Below, piece by piece: positions 63,267 through 64,000 of a stretch of DNA of 64,000 bases (position 1 is the stretch's first letter; every line of letters starts with the position of its first letter). The translations under genes and the position numbers were made by a program. The notes below the pieces were generated by a model that was given only the letters and a program-made list of their open reading frames with translations, made no database searches and was not told where the DNA came from. Origin of the DNA: Methylobacterium jeotgali (GTDB taxonomy: Bacteria > Pseudomonadota > Alphaproteobacteria > Rhizobiales > Beijerinckiaceae); NCBI RefSeq assembly GCF_022179345.1, contig NZ_BPQR01000042.1, forward strand, positions 1 to 64,000, given 5' to 3'.

Positions 63267-64000
63267 ATGCTCATCAAGCAGCGCCGCGCCTGGGACCTGC
63301 CGGAGCGCCTCGCCACGCCGGAATCGGTGTTCCTCAACCGCCGCGCCCTGCTCGGCGGGGCGGGCGGCGTCATCGCCGGCTCGCTTCTCGGCGGGCATCC
63401 GCTCGCGGCCGCCACCGGTGAAGGGCTCTACCCGGCCCCGCGCAACGAGAGCTACGCACTCGACCGGGCGTTGACGCCGGAGCGCTACAGCGGCGACTAC
63501 AACAACTTCTATGAGTTCGGCACCTCGAAGACGGTGCTGCCCGCCGCCGGCGCCCTCAAGCCGAAGCCCTGGCCGGTGACCATCGACGGGCTCGTGGAAA
63601 AGCCCTTCACGATCGACGCCTGGGACCTCGCCGCGAAGATGGGGCTCGAGGAGCGCCTCTACCGGCACCGCTGCGTCGAGGCCTGGTCGATGGCGGTGCC
63701 CTGGACGGGCTTCCCGCTCTCGAAGCTCGTGGCGCTGGCCAAGCCCCTGTCGGGGGCGAAGTACGTGCGCTTCGAGACCTTCATGGACAAGGCGGTGGCG
63801 CCGGGGCAGCGCCAATTCTTCTACCCGTGGCCCTACATCGAGGGGCTGACGATGGCCGAGGCCGCCAACGACCTCGCCTTCATGGTGACGGGCGTCTACG
63901 GCAAGCCGCTGCCGAACCAGTTCGGGGCGCCGCTGCGCCTTGCGGTGCCGTGGAAATACGGATTCAAGTCGGCGAAGTCGCTCGTGAAGATCTCCTTCGT
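63267..64000 (+). CDS. msrP: Protein-methionine-sulfoxide reductase catalytic subunit (partial)
   Basis: Truncated by the window end; about 244 residues visible. It has a Tat-type leader (NRRALLGGAGGVIAGSL, Arg25-Arg26) and then the oxidoreductase molybdopterin domain. This contains DYNNFYEFGTSKTVLP and RHRCVEAWSMAVPWTGFPL, where Cys136 is the expected Mo ligand. MsrP with MsrQ repairs oxidised methionines in periplasmic proteins using the Mo-MPT cofactor. The ATG at 63267 is preceded by GGAGACAGGG. msrQ would be expected just beyond the edge. Confidence 0.93.
   Translation, partial: MLIKQRRAWDLPERLATPESVFLNRRALLGGAGGVIAGSLLGGHPLAAATGEGLYPAPRNESYALDRALTPERYSGDYNNFYEFGTSKTVLPAAGALKPKPWPVTIDGLVEKPFTIDAWDLAAKMGLEERLYRHRCVEAWSMAVPWTGFPLSKLVALAKPLSGAKYVRFETFMDKAVAPGQRQFFYPWPYIEGLTMAEAANDLAFMVTGVYGKPLPNQFGAPLRLAVPWKYGFKSAKSLVKISF

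Overview
The window is one contiguous piece of a very GC-rich alphaproteobacterial chromosome and almost certainly comes from Methylobacteriaceae (Methylobacterium/Methylorubrum). The main reason is the near-complete serine-cycle block at its left end, in the order sgaA-hprA-mtdA-fchA-mtkA-mtkB-ppc-mclA (74-10307), the arrangement known from M. extorquens. With it come a PodJ-like polarity protein, a CtrA-like box and the alphaproteobacterial lptF-lptG-lptD-pdxA-rsmA order.

Layout. 74-10307 (+): assimilatory C1 metabolism. Methylene-H4F/H4MPT interconversion (MtdA, FchA) is followed by transamination and reduction of hydroxypyruvate (Sga, HprA), PEP carboxylation (Ppc), malate activation (MtkAB) and malyl-CoA cleavage (MclA). 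Several hairpins lie between the genes, and a long palindromic repeat separates mtkB from ppc. 10459-11509: a GlcG-like protein, a 58-residue protein and a small secreted protein. 11626-24054 (-): a lipid/polysaccharide-type locus. It holds a methyltransferase, an unrecognised 354-residue protein, UDP-glucose dehydrogenase, a 2485-residue reducing polyketide/fatty-acid synthase and an alpha-oxoamine synthase translationally coupled to it; this combination resembles rhizobial rkp (K-antigen) genes. 24055-27387: an AT-rich spacer, tRNA-Val(GAC), a membrane protein and a formaldehyde-dehydrogenase-type Zn alcohol dehydrogenase.

27388-34168 (-): a cupredoxin-like protein, then a beta-oxidation operon (acyl-CoA dehydrogenase, a small AT-richer winged-helix-like gene, thiolase, a DUF2059 protein and the FadJ-type bifunctional enzyme). 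34430-38157 (+): PodJ-like polarity factor and a DUF3429 membrane protein. 38164-42535 (-): alpha/beta hydrolase, the Lhr-like 'ligase-associated' helicase and its nuclease partner PdeM. The helicase carries an in-frame copy of the same palindromic repeat that lies upstream of ppc. 42845-48661: small membrane and secreted proteins, a MATE exporter, a tautomerase, a second CitE/malyl-CoA-lyase-family enzyme, pyrD and DUF952.

48879-51957 (+): an S24 repressor-like regulator, a PAS histidine kinase and a Tim44-domain protein. 51995-58971 (-): lptF-lptG-lptD-pdxA-rsmA for LPS transport, PLP synthesis and rRNA methylation, notably with no surA. 59141-64000 (+): pepA, a membrane protein, a long-chain acyl-CoA ligase and the truncated start of msrP.

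The two most interesting items are the rkp-like PKS/oxoamine-synthase/UGD locus, whose lipid product cannot be named from sequence, and the palindromic element that has become part of a conserved helicase reading frame.
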